A DNA stretch of 64,000 bases from Streptomyces sp. JH14 (lineage in GTDB: Bacteria > Actinomycetota > Actinomycetes > Streptomycetales > Streptomycetaceae). Of the stretch, positions 49,926 through 58,708 are shown piece after piece. The stretch is from positions 5,642,001 through 5,706,000 of the forward strand of contig NZ_JAJNEL010000001.1 in assembly GCF_029428675.1 (NCBI RefSeq). Reading direction: 5' to 3'. A program made the position numbers and the translations under genes. Numbering within the stretch: the stretch's first letter is position 1; every line of letters starts with the position of its first letter. Under the pieces are notes generated by a model, which saw only the letters and a program-made list of their open reading frames with translations, was not told the origin of the DNA and searched no databases.

Positions 49926-50441
49926 TCAGGCGGCGTAGCAGAGCACCTCAGGGTCGGCCGGGGTCGAGGCGTGGGCCACGGTCGCGTGCACGGGGCGCGC
50001 GATGGCCGCGGCCTGCGAGCGGTTCCGCGCGAAGACGACGAGACGCAGCACCGCGAACCGCGCGATACCGGCGAGTGCGGAGGCGGACAGATAGACGACC
50101 TGCTCGAGCACCGCACCGGGTGCCGCCGCCAGCTGCTGCAGGACAAGCATCGCCACGCAGGTCACCGCGTACGCGGCCGCCGCAGACCCGGCCGACTGCA
50201 CATGCTGGCGCCAGGTCGCCCGCCCGCCCGCGCCGAAGGTGAAGCAGGCGTGCAGCTCGGTGGCTAGGAGCGTGGAGACCACGGTGATCAGAGCGTTGGC
50301 GACGACCCAGGGAATCCAGGAAGCGAGGGCAGCTACGGCGAAGCTGGAGGCGACTCCCACCCCACCGCCGCAGAGCACGAAGCGGGCGAAGGCGGTGAAG
50401 GCGCCGGGTGCCGTCTGCTGCTGGCTCTGTGCTGTCTCCAT
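49926..50441 (-). CDS. GtrA-like membrane protein
   Basis: 171 residues with four hydrophobic helices (ARFVLCGGGVGVASSFAVAAL, NALITVVSTLLATELHACFT, AAAYAVTCVAMLVLQQL, ALAGIARFAVLRLVVFARN). The pattern of a FxxFxxxGxxN/A start and a final RFxxxRxxVF matches GtrA/DPMS3-type proteins that move polyprenyl-linked sugars or assist glycosyltransferases. ATG 50441 has AAAGGGG upstream. No glycosyltransferase neighbour. Its promoter region carries the same operator as the RHH gene. Confidence 0.78.
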   Translation of the reverse strand: METAQSQQQTAPGAFTAFARFVLCGGGVGVASSFAVAALASWIPWVVANALITVVSTLLATELHACFTFGAGGRATWRQHVQSAGSAAAAYAVTCVAMLVLQQLAAAPGAVLEQVVYLSASALAGIARFAVLRLVVFARNRSQAAAIARPVHATVAHASTPADPEVLCYAA

Positions 50442-50510
50442 GGTCCGACCCCTTTGATGGCTCACTCTGTGAAACGCGCACTCCTCGGCTGTGGGGCCGA
50501 GGCTGCACCC

Positions 50511-50546
50511 CCATGGCGCCATAGTGGCACACGAATGGCGCCATGG
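50511..50546. promoter_or_regulatory. Operator cluster upstream of the gtrA-like gene
   Basis: Two copies of ATGGCGCCAT (50513-50522, 50535-50544) around CGCCATAGTGGCAC (50517-50530). The last is the exact complement of GTGCCACTATGGCG (50959-50972) at the RHH gene start. On the minus strand it contains the -10-like CACTAT. Confidence 0.55.
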
Positions 50547-50948
50547 GGAGTCACTTATTGGCGGCGCGTGTGCCGCCCGTGGCGTCATGGCGTCTTGGAG
50601 GTTGCACATGTGCAGGTCGGCGACTCGGTGCAGTGTGGGTGCGCGCCAGGGGCGTGGCGCAGGCTCCTTGCTGCCGGGGGATTTGCGGGCAAGGGGGTGA
50701 AGGTGGTCCCCTGTGGCGCCCGACCGCACGGGGCTCTGTGATGGGCTGCCAGAATCCAGCCGTCGCTTCCGGCGGGTCTCGCGATGCCGGTGGGAGTGGT
50801 CAGGGTCCTCGACAGTTGCGCCCAGCAGGGCCAGGAGGCTTCATGTGGTGCCGTGTTGATGCGGATCGATGTCGGCACGTTTTCGCAGGTCGAGGTCGCT
50901 GGGTTAGCCCTGGACGGCAATCGCTCCGCTTGCAGGCTTGCGTGTGGC
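50547..50948. other. Gap between two matched operators
   Basis: No recognised gene. A further GGCGTCATGGCG word occurs at about 50583-50594, similar to the operator words on either side. Confidence 0.35.
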
Positions 50949-50979
50949 GCCATGATGGTGCCACTATGGCGTCATGGAC
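50949..50979. promoter_or_regulatory. Operator overlapping a leaderless promoter of the RHH gene
   Basis: GGCGCCATGATGGTGCCACTATGGCGTCATG contains CACTAT (50962-50967) six bases before ATG 50974, the spacing of a leaderless start. The 14-mer at 50959-50972 is the reverse complement of one at 50517-50530. RHH proteins usually repress their own promoters at such repeats. Confidence 0.5.
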
Positions 50980-51504
50980 CTCACGCCGTATGTCGACAAC
51001 CTCCGCCGCGAACTCGCGGTGGCCGCCGAAGCCGGCGGCGAAGAAGCCCGCGAGCTGGCCGAGCGGCTCACTGCTCCTCTGGAGTCGGCGACCCGCCTGA
51101 CGATGCTCAATGTGCTCTCCGCCGCGATGGACGAGATCACCCGTGAACTCGCCCCCGGATCGGTCGACGTACGACTGCGCGGGCTCGACCCCGACTTCGT
51201 GGTGACGCGGCCGGCGGGCGACGAGGCGTACGAGGACAGGAGCGGGCCCGCCGAGCCGCTCAGGGCCCCGGCCCCGGCGCCCGCCGACGGCGACGACAGC
51301 GGCACCGCCCGCGTCAATCTGCGCCTGCCCGCCCACCTCAAGGCGCGCGCCGAGGAGGCCGCGAGCCGCGAGGGCCTGTCGGTCAACGCGTGGCTGGTAC
51401 GAGCCGTCTCGGCCGCGGTCGACGGCGGCACCCAGCCGCGTACATCGGAGAAGACCCGCACCACCCGCACCGTCGGACAGAGCTTCACGGGCTGGGTGCG
51501 CTAG
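50974..51504 (+). CDS. Ribbon-helix-helix (HicB-type) DNA-binding protein
   Basis: 176 residues. N-terminal helical domain (DLTPYVDNLRRELAVAAEAG, LTMLNVLSAAMDEITREL). A Pro/Ala-rich linker follows. The C-terminal RHH domain is near 112-150 (ARVNLRLPAHLKARAEEAAS, REGLSVNAWLVRAVSAAV), with a basic tail ending GQSFTGWVR. Proteins of this architecture are often named HicB-like antitoxins, but no HicA toxin is present; it heads an operon with a DUF4097 protein and an ABC exporter and is more likely their repressor. Confidence 0.82.
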   Translation: MDLTPYVDNLRRELAVAAEAGGEEARELAERLTAPLESATRLTMLNVLSAAMDEITRELAPGSVDVRLRGLDPDFVVTRPAGDEAYEDRSGPAEPLRAPAPAPADGDDSGTARVNLRLPAHLKARAEEAASREGLSVNAWLVRAVSAAVDGGTQPRTSEKTRTTRTVGQSFTGWVR

Positions 51505-51585
51505 CCGCGCCCCGCCCGCCCCACTTCACCCGCACCACGTCCCACCAGCAGGGACGCCACGAAGACCCAAGAGGACGGGACAGCC

Positions 51586-52431
51586 ATGCCTTCTTTCGAC
51601 ACTCCCCAGCCGATCTCGGTCACCGCCAATGTGGCCGCCGGTTCCATCCAGTTCTCCGCGAGCGACCGCCTCGACACGGTCGTCGAGGTGCGGCCCCGCG
51701 ACCCGAAGAAGGACAAGGACGTGCGGGTCGCCGAGCAGACCGAGGTCACGTACGCGAGCGGTGTGCTGACCATCAGGACGCCCAAGGGGCGCTACCTCGT
51801 CGGGCCCACCGGCAGCGTCGACGTGACGGTCGAACTGCCCACCGGCTCCCGCGTCGACACGACCGGTTCCTGGACCCAGGTGCTCGGTGAGGGCCGGCTC
51901 GGCGAGGTCCGCGTGAAGACGTCGTCGGGTGACGTCCGCCTGGATGCGACGGGTCCGCTGCAGCTGACCGCGTCGCACGGCTCGATCACCGTGGACCAGG
52001 TCGAGGGCCTGGCCGAGATCACCACCAGCTCCGGCAGCCTGCGCGTCGGTGTGGTGGATGGCCCGGCCGTCCTGAAGAACTCGCACGGCACCACGACCGT
52101 CGGCGCCGCGATCGGCGAGCTGCGGGTGAGCGGAGCCAACGGCGACATCGACATCCAGCGCGCCGAGAGCTCGGTCACCGCGACCACCGCGCACGGCACC
52201 CTGCGCGTGGGCGATGTGGCACGTGGCACCGTCCAGTTGGAGACCTCCTACGGCGCCATCGATGTCGGCATCCGTGAAGGCACGGCCGCCTGGCTCGACG
52301 CCAGCTCGGGCAACGGGCAGGTGCGCAACGCGCTCACCGCGTCCGACAGCCCGGACAAGTCCGAGGACACCGTCGAGGTCAAGGCCCGCACCCGCTACGG
52401 CAACATCGACATCCGCCGCGCACGGGCCTGA
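51586..52431 (+). CDS. DUF4097 beta-strand-repeat protein
   Basis: 281 residues, almost entirely beta strands in repeating 20-residue steps (VKTSSGDVRLDATGPLQLTA, SHGSITVDQVEGLAEITTSS, SHGTTTVGAAIGELRVSGAN, NGDIDIQRAESSVTATTAHG), as in the DUF4097/adhesin-like right-handed beta-helix family. No signal peptide or membrane helix, so apparently cytosolic. Function unknown. ATG 51586 follows GACGGGACAG. Between the RHH regulator and the ABC exporter genes in one transcription unit. Confidence 0.85.
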   Translation: MPSFDTPQPISVTANVAAGSIQFSASDRLDTVVEVRPRDPKKDKDVRVAEQTEVTYASGVLTIRTPKGRYLVGPTGSVDVTVELPTGSRVDTTGSWTQVLGEGRLGEVRVKTSSGDVRLDATGPLQLTASHGSITVDQVEGLAEITTSSGSLRVGVVDGPAVLKNSHGTTTVGAAIGELRVSGANGDIDIQRAESSVTATTAHGTLRVGDVARGTVQLETSYGAIDVGIREGTAAWLDASSGNGQVRNALTASDSPDKSEDTVEVKARTRYGNIDIRRARA

Positions 52432-52497
52432 CCTGCCCGACCGCCTTGCAGTCAAGGCCACTTCACCGCTCACCACTCCTTCGAAGGGGAGGGCCCC

Positions 52498-53496
52498 GTG
52501 CCTTCATCTGTCATGCCCACGCCCAGGCAGGGTGACGGCCGGCAGCCGCCGGCTGCTGTCTCCGCCGTCGGGCTGCGTAAGTCGTACGGCGACAAGACCG
52601 TGCTCGACGGCATCGATCTGGCCGTGCCGGCCGGGACGGTGTTCGCGTTGCTCGGCCCGAACGGTGCCGGCAAGACCACCGCCGTGAAGATCCTGTCCAC
52701 CCTGATCTGCGCCGACGGCGGCCAGGCCCAGGTCGCGGGCCACGACCTGGCCGCCGACCCGCAGGCCGTGCGGGCCGCGATCGGTGTCACCGGCCAGTTC
52801 TCCGCCGTCGACGGGCTGATCACCGGCGAGGAGAACATGCTCCTCATGGCGGACCTGCACCACCTGCCCAAGCGCGAGGGACGGCGGGTCGCCGCCGAAC
52901 TGCTGGAGCGCTTCGACCTGGTGGAGGCCGCGAAGAAGCCCGCCTCCACCTACTCCGGCGGCATGAAGCGCCGCCTCGACATCGCGATGACCCTGGTCGG
53001 CAACCCCCGGATCATCTTCCTCGACGAGCCGACCACCGGACTCGACCCGCGCGCCCGCCACACCATGTGGGGCATCATCCGCGAACTCGTCACGGGCGGT
53101 GTCACCGTCTTCCTGACCACCCAGTACCTGGACGAGGCCGACGAACTCGCCGACCGCATCGCGCTGCTCAACGACGGCAAGATCGCCGCCGAGGGCACCG
53201 CCGAGGAACTCAAGCGGCTCATCCCCGGCGGACACGTCCGGCTCCGCTTCACCGACCCGACCGCGTACCAGAGCGCCGCCTCCACACTGGGCGAGGCCAC
53301 CCGGGACGACGAGGCGCTGTCGTTGCAGATCCCCAGCGACGGCAGCCAGCGCGAGCTGCGCTCGATCCTCGACTGGCTGGACTCGGCCGGCATCGAGGCG
53401 GACGAGCTGACCGTGCACACCCCCGACCTCGACGACGTGTTCTTCGCCCTGACCGGCTCCGGCACGCCCAGCAAGACCAAGGAGGATGTCCGATGA
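52498..53496 (+). CDS. ABC exporter ATP-binding protein (DrrA-like)
   Basis: 332 residues. Walker A LGPNGAGKTTAVKIL near 58, signature YSGGMKRRLDIAMTL near 153, Walker B IIFLDEPTTGLDPRA near 175, His loop TVFLTTQYLDEADELA near 207. The C-terminal about 90-residue DUF4162-like extension is typical of daunorubicin-resistance ATPases. GTG 52498 follows GAAGGGGAGG. Overlaps the permease gene by four bases. Confidence 0.94.
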   Translation: MPSSVMPTPRQGDGRQPPAAVSAVGLRKSYGDKTVLDGIDLAVPAGTVFALLGPNGAGKTTAVKILSTLICADGGQAQVAGHDLAADPQAVRAAIGVTGQFSAVDGLITGEENMLLMADLHHLPKREGRRVAAELLERFDLVEAAKKPASTYSGGMKRRLDIAMTLVGNPRIIFLDEPTTGLDPRARHTMWGIIRELVTGGVTVFLTTQYLDEADELADRIALLNDGKIAAEGTAEELKRLIPGGHVRLRFTDPTAYQSAASTLGEATRDDEALSLQIPSDGSQRELRSILDWLDSAGIEADELTVHTPDLDDVFFALTGSGTPSKTKEDVR

Positions 53497-54284
53497 GTTC
53501 CCTGCCCCTCGCCGTGCGCGACTCGTCCACGATGTTGCGGCGGAATCTGCTGCATGCGCGGCGCTACCCGTCCCTGACGCTGAATCTGCTGCTCACGCCG
53601 GTCATGCTGCTGCTGCTCTTCGTCTACATCTTCGGCGACACCATGAGTGCCGGCATCGGTGGCGGCGGCGCCGACCGCTCCGCGTACATCGCGTATCTCG
53701 TCCCGGGCCTCCTGCTCATGACCATCGGCAGCACCACGATCGGCACCGCGGTCTCCGTCTCCAACGACATGACCGAGGGCATCATCGCCCGCTTCCGCAC
53801 CATGGCGATCCACCGCGGCTCCGTGATCATCGGACACGTCGTCGGCAGCGTCCTGCAGTCGATCATCAGCGTGGTCCTCGTCGGCGCCGTCGCCGTGGCC
53901 ATCGGCTTCCGCTCCACCGATGCCACCATCCTGGAGTGGCTCGCGGCGTTCGGACTGCTCACGCTCTTCGCCACGGCGCTCACCTGGATCGCGGTCGGCA
54001 TGGGCCTGGTCAGCCCGAACGCCGAGGCCGCCAGCAACAACGCCATGCCGCTGATCTTCCTGCCGCTCATCTCCAGCACCTTCGTCCCGGTCGACGCGAT
54101 GCCGGGCTGGTTCCAGCCGATCGCCGAGTACCAGCCGTTCACCCCGGCCATCGAGACCCTGCGCGGGCTGCTGCTCGGCAGCGAGATCGGCCACAACGGG
54201 TGGCTGGCCGTGGTCTGGTGCCTGGGGCTGGCCGCGCTCGGCTACGTCTGGTCCAAGTCGGTGTTCAACCGCGATCCGAAGTAG
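53493..54284 (+). CDS. ABC-2 type permease (DrrB-like)
   Basis: 263-residue membrane subunit with six helices (LTLNLLLTPVMLLLLFVYIF, YLVPGLLLMTIGSTTIGTAV, a helix ending VLVGAVAVAIG, LAAFGLLTLFATALTWIAVG) and the ABC-2 motif IFLPLISSTFVPVDAMPGWF. Together with the ATPase it forms a hydrophobic-compound exporter. ATGA overlap with the ATPase gene. Confidence 0.93.
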   Translation: MSSLPLAVRDSSTMLRRNLLHARRYPSLTLNLLLTPVMLLLLFVYIFGDTMSAGIGGGGADRSAYIAYLVPGLLLMTIGSTTIGTAVSVSNDMTEGIIARFRTMAIHRGSVIIGHVVGSVLQSIISVVLVGAVAVAIGFRSTDATILEWLAAFGLLTLFATALTWIAVGMGLVSPNAEAASNNAMPLIFLPLISSTFVPVDAMPGWFQPIAEYQPFTPAIETLRGLLLGSEIGHNGWLAVVWCLGLAALGYVWSKSVFNRDPK

Positions 54285-54473
54285 GCGGCAGCAGCTTGCG
54301 GGCCGCGGCCTGCAGATCGTCCCACTCCAGGGCGGCGTACTCCCGACACCGCGTCGGCGTACGCCGCCCCATCGGCGTTCTCTGCCGGCTGCCGGGTACG
54401 CGGGCCGTCTCCCAACCCAAGTTCACTCGCTCTTGCCGGGCTAGTGCCTGATGCATGTCAGGATGCACCGCGA

Positions 54474-54959
54474 CTACGAGATCCGGCGGTTGCCGCCGGA
54501 CAGGCTGAGGGCATCGGGGGTGAGTACGGCTTCGAGTGAGGCCATATCCCCTGATTGAGCCGCTGAGAGGAAGGCGTTCAGAAGGCGTCGGTGCTCCGTC
54601 GTGGTCACGTTCTCCCGCTGACCGTCCGACAGGTGCTTGCGGGCACGGCTCACGATCTTTCGCACGTTGACGAGGCTGAGCTGCAGGATCTCGGCAATCG
54701 CGGAATAGGCGTAGTCGAACGCCTCGCGCAGTACGTACGCGGCACGCTCGGTGGGGCTCAGCTTCTCCAACACCAGCAGCAGCGCCAGATCCAGGTCCTC
54801 CGCACGCTGCGCACCCACCTCCGGGTCCGCGTCTGTGTCGATGGGCTCGGGCAGCCACGGCCCGATGTAGGTCTCCCGCCGCACGCGCGCCGATTGTGCG
54901 ACGTTGATGGCCAAGCGGGTCGTGGTGCTCGACAGGAAGGCCACCGGGCTGACCGCCAC
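54474..54959 (-). pseudogene. SigJ/ECF41-type sigma factor, truncated at both ends
   Basis: 161 residues in frame. Seen: end of region 2/linker (RLAINVAQSARVRRETYIGP, WLPEPIDTDADPEVGAQRAE), region 4 (LEKLSPTERAAYVLREAFDY, AYSAIAEILQLSLVNVRKIV), and the beginning of the SnoaL-like C-terminal domain (NAFLSAAQSGDMASLEAVLT). Normal ECF41 factors have about 290-310 residues; the first about 60 (core region 2, promoter -10 binding) and most of the SnoaL domain are absent. It cannot work as a sigma factor. The bases 54285-54473 show nothing else certain. Confidence 0.78.
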
Positions 54960-54994
54960 GGAGACCCGGGGTGAGGATGCGGGAGCCCGGCTGC

Positions 54995-55813
54995 TCAGCG
55001 CCAGTCGACCCCGCCCGCACCCCCGCCCTGCGCCAGTGCTGTCTCGATCTCCTCGCGCACCTTCTGCATCACGGTCACGATCCGCCGCTCGCGCTCCTCG
55101 GTGAGCCGCGCCACCGGCACCGAGCAGCTGATGGCATCCCCCGCCGGCGCCTCGCCGTTCACGCGCAGTGCGAAGCCGAATCCGACGATCCCGGTGACGC
55201 CCTCCTCACGGTCGATCGAGTAGCCGCGCGCCCGCACCTGCGCGAGGTCGGCGGTCAGCGCGGCCGGCGTGGTGTGGGTGCAGGGGGTCAGTGCCTCGTA
55301 CGGCGCGTCCGGCAGTTCCGTGTCCGGGTGCTCGGCCAGCAGCGCCTTGCCGAGTGCGCCCGCGTGGGCGGGCAGCCAGCGCCCCACCCGGCTGATGGTG
55401 CGCAGATACTCGTGCGACTCGCGGGTCGCGAGGTAGGCGACGTCCATGCCGTCGAGGCGGCCCAGATGGATGGTCTCGCCGAGCTGCTCCGAGGCATCGT
55501 CCAGATACGGGCGCACCATCCGGACCACCGGGTCGGTGTCCAGATAGCTGGTGCCGGTGAGCAGCGTGCGCAGACCGATCCCGTACAGCGAGCCGGTGGC
55601 ATCGGTGCGCACCCAGCCGCGTGCGATCAGCGTCTGCAGCAGCGCGTACATGGAGCTGCGCGGCACGCCCAACTCGGCGGCGAGTTCCTGCAGGCGGGCG
55701 GGCCGGTCGCCGCGGGCGGCGAGGAGTTCGAGCAGTTCGACCGTGCGGGCGGCCGATTTCACCTCGCGCACGCCGGACTCATGCGGCCGGATGGGCACAG
55801 CGGATTCGGACAT
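54995..55813 (-). CDS. IclR-family transcriptional regulator
   Basis: 272 residues. N-terminal winged HTH (AARTVELLELLAARGDRPAR, LQELAAELGVPRSSMYALLQ) and C-terminal effector domain (IHLGRLDGMDVAYLATRESH, PAHAGALGKALLAEHPD, GYSIDREEGVTGIVGFGFAL). It is divergent from the KDG dehydratase/glucarate dehydratase operon (145-base gap containing ATGT...ACAT, 55924-55944, as a weak candidate operator), the usual layout of sugar-acid IclR repressors. ATG 55813. Confidence 0.9.
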   Translation of the reverse strand: MSESAVPIRPHESGVREVKSAARTVELLELLAARGDRPARLQELAAELGVPRSSMYALLQTLIARGWVRTDATGSLYGIGLRTLLTGTSYLDTDPVVRMVRPYLDDASEQLGETIHLGRLDGMDVAYLATRESHEYLRTISRVGRWLPAHAGALGKALLAEHPDTELPDAPYEALTPCTHTTPAALTADLAQVRARGYSIDREEGVTGIVGFGFALRVNGEAPAGDAISCSVPVARLTEERERRIVTVMQKVREEIETALAQGGGAGGVDWR

Positions 55814-55958
55814 GGGTCGATCGTACGTACCGTCCCGACCTGCGGGTCCGCACGTCCGCTCCAGGGGAACCGCCGGCCCGGACCCATTGACGGAGCGTTG
55901 TCCCCGGCCTACTGTCCATCCTCATGTGCGAACGTCATCTACATACGGAGACAGGATC

Positions 55959-56903
55959 GTGACACGGACCACCCTCGCCGACACTGCGGCGCGGCTGCGC
56001 GACGGCATGGCCCGCGGCGTGCTGTCGTTCCCGCTCACCAGCTTCCACGCCGACGGCTCGCTCGACCTCGACGGCTTCCGCAGCTATCTGGCCGGACAGC
56101 TCGAAACGAACCCCGGCGCAGTCTTCCCGGCCTGCGGCACAGGGGAGTTCAGTGCCCTCGACGAGGACGAATACCGTCGGGTCGTCGCGGCCGCCGTGGA
56201 GGTGACGGCGGGCCGTGTTCCGGTCGTAGCCGGTACCGGCTACGGCTACGCCCAGGCGCTGCGCTTCGCCCGTATCGCCGAAGAGGCCGGAGCCGACGCG
56301 CTCCTCGTCCTGCCGCACTACCTCAACAAGGCCCCGCAGGACGGCCTGGTCGAGCAAATCCGCCGGATCGCCGACGGCACCCGGCTGCCACTCATCGCGT
56401 ACCAGCGCGACCAGGTCGTCTACGACGCGGCGACCGTCCGCCGGATCGCAGAGATCCCCGGTGTCATCGGCCTCAAGGACGGCCACAGCGACCTCGACCG
56501 GCTCCAGCGCACCACCCTCGCCGCCCCCGACGGCTTCCTCTTCTTCAACGGCGCCCCGACAGCCGAACTCCAGGCCCGCGCCTATGCGACGGTCGGCATC
56601 CCGGCCTACTCCTCGGCCGTCCACGCCTTCGCCCCGGAGATCGCCACCGCCTTCTTCCAGGCCGTGTCGGCGGGCGACGACAACGGCGTCGACAAGCTGC
56701 TCGCCGACTTCTACGTCCCCTTCGTGGAACTGCGCGACCGGCGCCCCGGGTACGCGGTGTCCCTGGTCAAGGCGGCGGCCCGGCTGCGCGGCCGCCCGGT
56801 CGGACCGGTCCGCGCGCCCCTCACCGACCCGACCCCCGCAGACCTCGCGGACCTCGAAGCGCTGCTCACCACCGGCCTGAACCTCGTTGGAGCCACCCGA
56901 TGA
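55959..56903 (+). CDS. 5-dehydro-4-deoxyglucarate dehydratase
   Basis: 314-residue DapA-superfamily TIM barrel that converts 5-keto-4-deoxyglucarate to 2,5-dioxopentanoate (alpha-ketoglutarate semialdehyde) with loss of CO2 and water. Seen: LSFPLTSFHADGSLDLDGFR, FPACGTGEFSALDEDEYRRV, Tyr in LIAYQRDQVVYDA, Schiff-base Lys in GVIGLKDGHSDLDR, FLFFNGAPTAELQA. GTG 55959 follows GGAGACAGGA. ATGA overlap with the next gene, whose product supplies its substrate. Confidence 0.93.
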   Translation: MTRTTLADTAARLRDGMARGVLSFPLTSFHADGSLDLDGFRSYLAGQLETNPGAVFPACGTGEFSALDEDEYRRVVAAAVEVTAGRVPVVAGTGYGYAQALRFARIAEEAGADALLVLPHYLNKAPQDGLVEQIRRIADGTRLPLIAYQRDQVVYDAATVRRIAEIPGVIGLKDGHSDLDRLQRTTLAAPDGFLFFNGAPTAELQARAYATVGIPAYSSAVHAFAPEIATAFFQAVSAGDDNGVDKLLADFYVPFVELRDRRPGYAVSLVKAAARLRGRPVGPVRAPLTDPTPADLADLEALLTTGLNLVGATR

Positions 56904-58192
56904 CCGACCTGACGATCACCGACGTCCGGCTGACCCCGATCCTCGTCGCCGACCCGCCCCTGCTGAACACCCAGGGCGTGCACCAGCCGTACACCCCCCG
57001 CCTGATCATCGAGGTCACCACCGCGGACGGGATCACCGGTCTCGGCGAGACCTACGGTGACACCAAGTACCTGGAGCTGGCCCGCCCGTTCGCCGAGAAG
57101 CTGGTCGGCCGGTCCGTCGCAGACCTCAACGGCCTGTTCACTGTCGCGGACGAGGTCGCGGTGGCCGAGGAGCGAGTGGCGAACCAGGTGGATGTGGGCG
57201 GCCTGCGAGGTGTCCAGACCGCCGACAAGCTGCGGCTGTCCATCGTCTCCGGCTTCGAGGTGGCCTGCCTGGACGCGCTCGGCAAGGCACAGGGCCTGCC
57301 GGTCCATGCCCTGCTCGGTGGCAAGGTGCGCGACGCCGTCGAGTACAGCGCCTACCTCTTCTACAAGTGGGGCGAGCACCCGAAGGGCGTCGACTCCGAG
57401 CCTGACGACTGGGGCGAGGCCGTCGACCCGGCCGGCATCGTCGAGCAGGCACGCAAGTTCACCGAGCGCTATGGATTCCGCTCCTTCAAGCTCAAGGGCG
57501 GCGTCTTCGAGCCCGAGCAGGAGATTGCGGCGATTCGCGCCCTCGCCGAGGCGTTCCCCGGAAACCCCCTGCGACTCGATCCCAACGGCGCCTGGTCCGT
57601 CGAGACCTCCCTCGAGGTCATCGAGGCGCTGCAGGACGTCCTGGAGTACATGGAGGACCCCACGCTCGGCACGCCCAACATGGCCGCCGTCTCCGCCCGC
57701 ACCGACGTGCCGCTCGCCACCAACATGTGCGTGACGACCTTCGACGAGGTCAAGGAGGCGTTCACCCGCGACGCCGTCCAGGTCGTCCTGTCGGACCACC
57801 ACTACTGGGGCGGCCTGCGCAACACCCGCGAACTCGCCGCCATCTGCCGCACCTTCGGCGTCGGAGTGTCGATGCACTCCAACACCCACCTGGGCATCTC
57901 GCTCGCCGCGATGACACACGTGGCGTCCACGGTCCCGAATCTGCACCACGCCTGTGACTCGCACTACCCCTGGCAGTCCGAGGACGTGCTGGACGAACGG
58001 GTCACCTTCACGGACGGCAAGGTGACCGTCTCCGACGCCCCGGGCCTCGGCGTCACCCTCGACCGTGACAAGCTCGCCGCCCTGCACCAGCGCTGGCTGG
58101 ACGACGACGGCACGATGCGCGACCGCGACGACGCGGCTGCGATGCGCGTCGCCGACCCGGCCTGGGAAACCCCGGCCGTGCCCCGCTGGTGA
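56900..58192 (+). CDS. gudD: Glucarate dehydratase (enolase superfamily)
   Basis: 430 residues. Removes water from D-glucarate to give 5-keto-4-deoxyglucarate. Seen: N-terminal capping domain (TPRLIIEVTTADGITGLGET); catalytic KxK as FKLKGGVFEPEQE near 192; metal ligands Asp in LRLDPNGAWS near 223, Glu in YMEDPT near 250, Asp region LATNMCVTTFDEV and VVLSDHHYWGGL near 298; catalytic His in SMHSNTHLGISLAAM near 325. Length and motifs match GlucD rather than mandelate racemase. Confidence 0.94.
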   Translation: MTDLTITDVRLTPILVADPPLLNTQGVHQPYTPRLIIEVTTADGITGLGETYGDTKYLELARPFAEKLVGRSVADLNGLFTVADEVAVAEERVANQVDVGGLRGVQTADKLRLSIVSGFEVACLDALGKAQGLPVHALLGGKVRDAVEYSAYLFYKWGEHPKGVDSEPDDWGEAVDPAGIVEQARKFTERYGFRSFKLKGGVFEPEQEIAAIRALAEAFPGNPLRLDPNGAWSVETSLEVIEALQDVLEYMEDPTLGTPNMAAVSARTDVPLATNMCVTTFDEVKEAFTRDAVQVVLSDHHYWGGLRNTRELAAICRTFGVGVSMHSNTHLGISLAAMTHVASTVPNLHHACDSHYPWQSEDVLDERVTFTDGKVTVSDAPGLGVTLDRDKLAALHQRWLDDDGTMRDRDDAAAMRVADPAWETPAVPRW

Positions 58193-58240
58193 CACCGGCT
58201 GCCTGACGAGAGCCGGGGATTCCCACCCCCCCGGCCCCGG

Positions 58241-58509
58241 CTCATCGCGCTGGTCAACTCCATCGGCAACCTTGGCGGCTTCGTCGCCCCGACCGCCATC
58301 GGCATTCTGGAGACCACGACGGGTCCACCAAGGGGGGCCTGGTCGGCCTCACCGTGGTCGGAATTCTCGCCGCACTCAGCCTCCTTCTCGTGCGGGGAGG
58401 CGGCCGGAACGACAGCGTGGGCGGCGGCGCCGCACCGTCGGCAGCGGCCGAAGCCGATCCCGGCGCTGTTCACAAAGGCCATGGCGGTGGCCACGACCCC
58501 CCCAGCTGA
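58241..58509 (+). pseudogene. C-terminal remnant of an MFS sugar-acid transporter
   Basis: Reads LIALVNSIGNLGGFVAPTAI then GILETTTG, and after a single-base deletion near 58322 continues STKGGLVGLTVVGILAALSL, LLVR and a hydrophilic tail to a stop at 58507-58509. This is the last helix pair of an anion:cation symporter-type MFS permease (GudP-like). The first about 350 residues are gone. Directly after glucarate dehydratase, so it was probably the operon's uptake system. The bases 58510-58708 hold no gene. Confidence 0.72.
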
Positions 58510-58708
58510 TCATGATCCGGGTGAGCCGGACGGCTGTCCTCGGTGGGAACCGTCGGCCTTCCGGGCGATGCCGCCTGGCGCGTGGCCGTTGGGGCCTCTG
58601 CACGCTCTGGTCGTCCGCCGGGCTGGTTGCAGCCGAAATCCGTGCAGACGTGCGGCTTCCGCCGTGGGCCTGTTGTGCGTGGTGTGCGGTACGGGCGATC
58701 CGGCCCGT

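Noticed and set aside
50784..51146. Plus-strand frame crossing the RHH gene start
   Set aside because: Overlaps the well-supported RHH gene in another frame, with unlikely composition.
54285..54440. Minus-strand frame ending ALEWDDLQAAARKLLPP
   Set aside because: Too short and with no clear family; may be a further remnant but not supportable.
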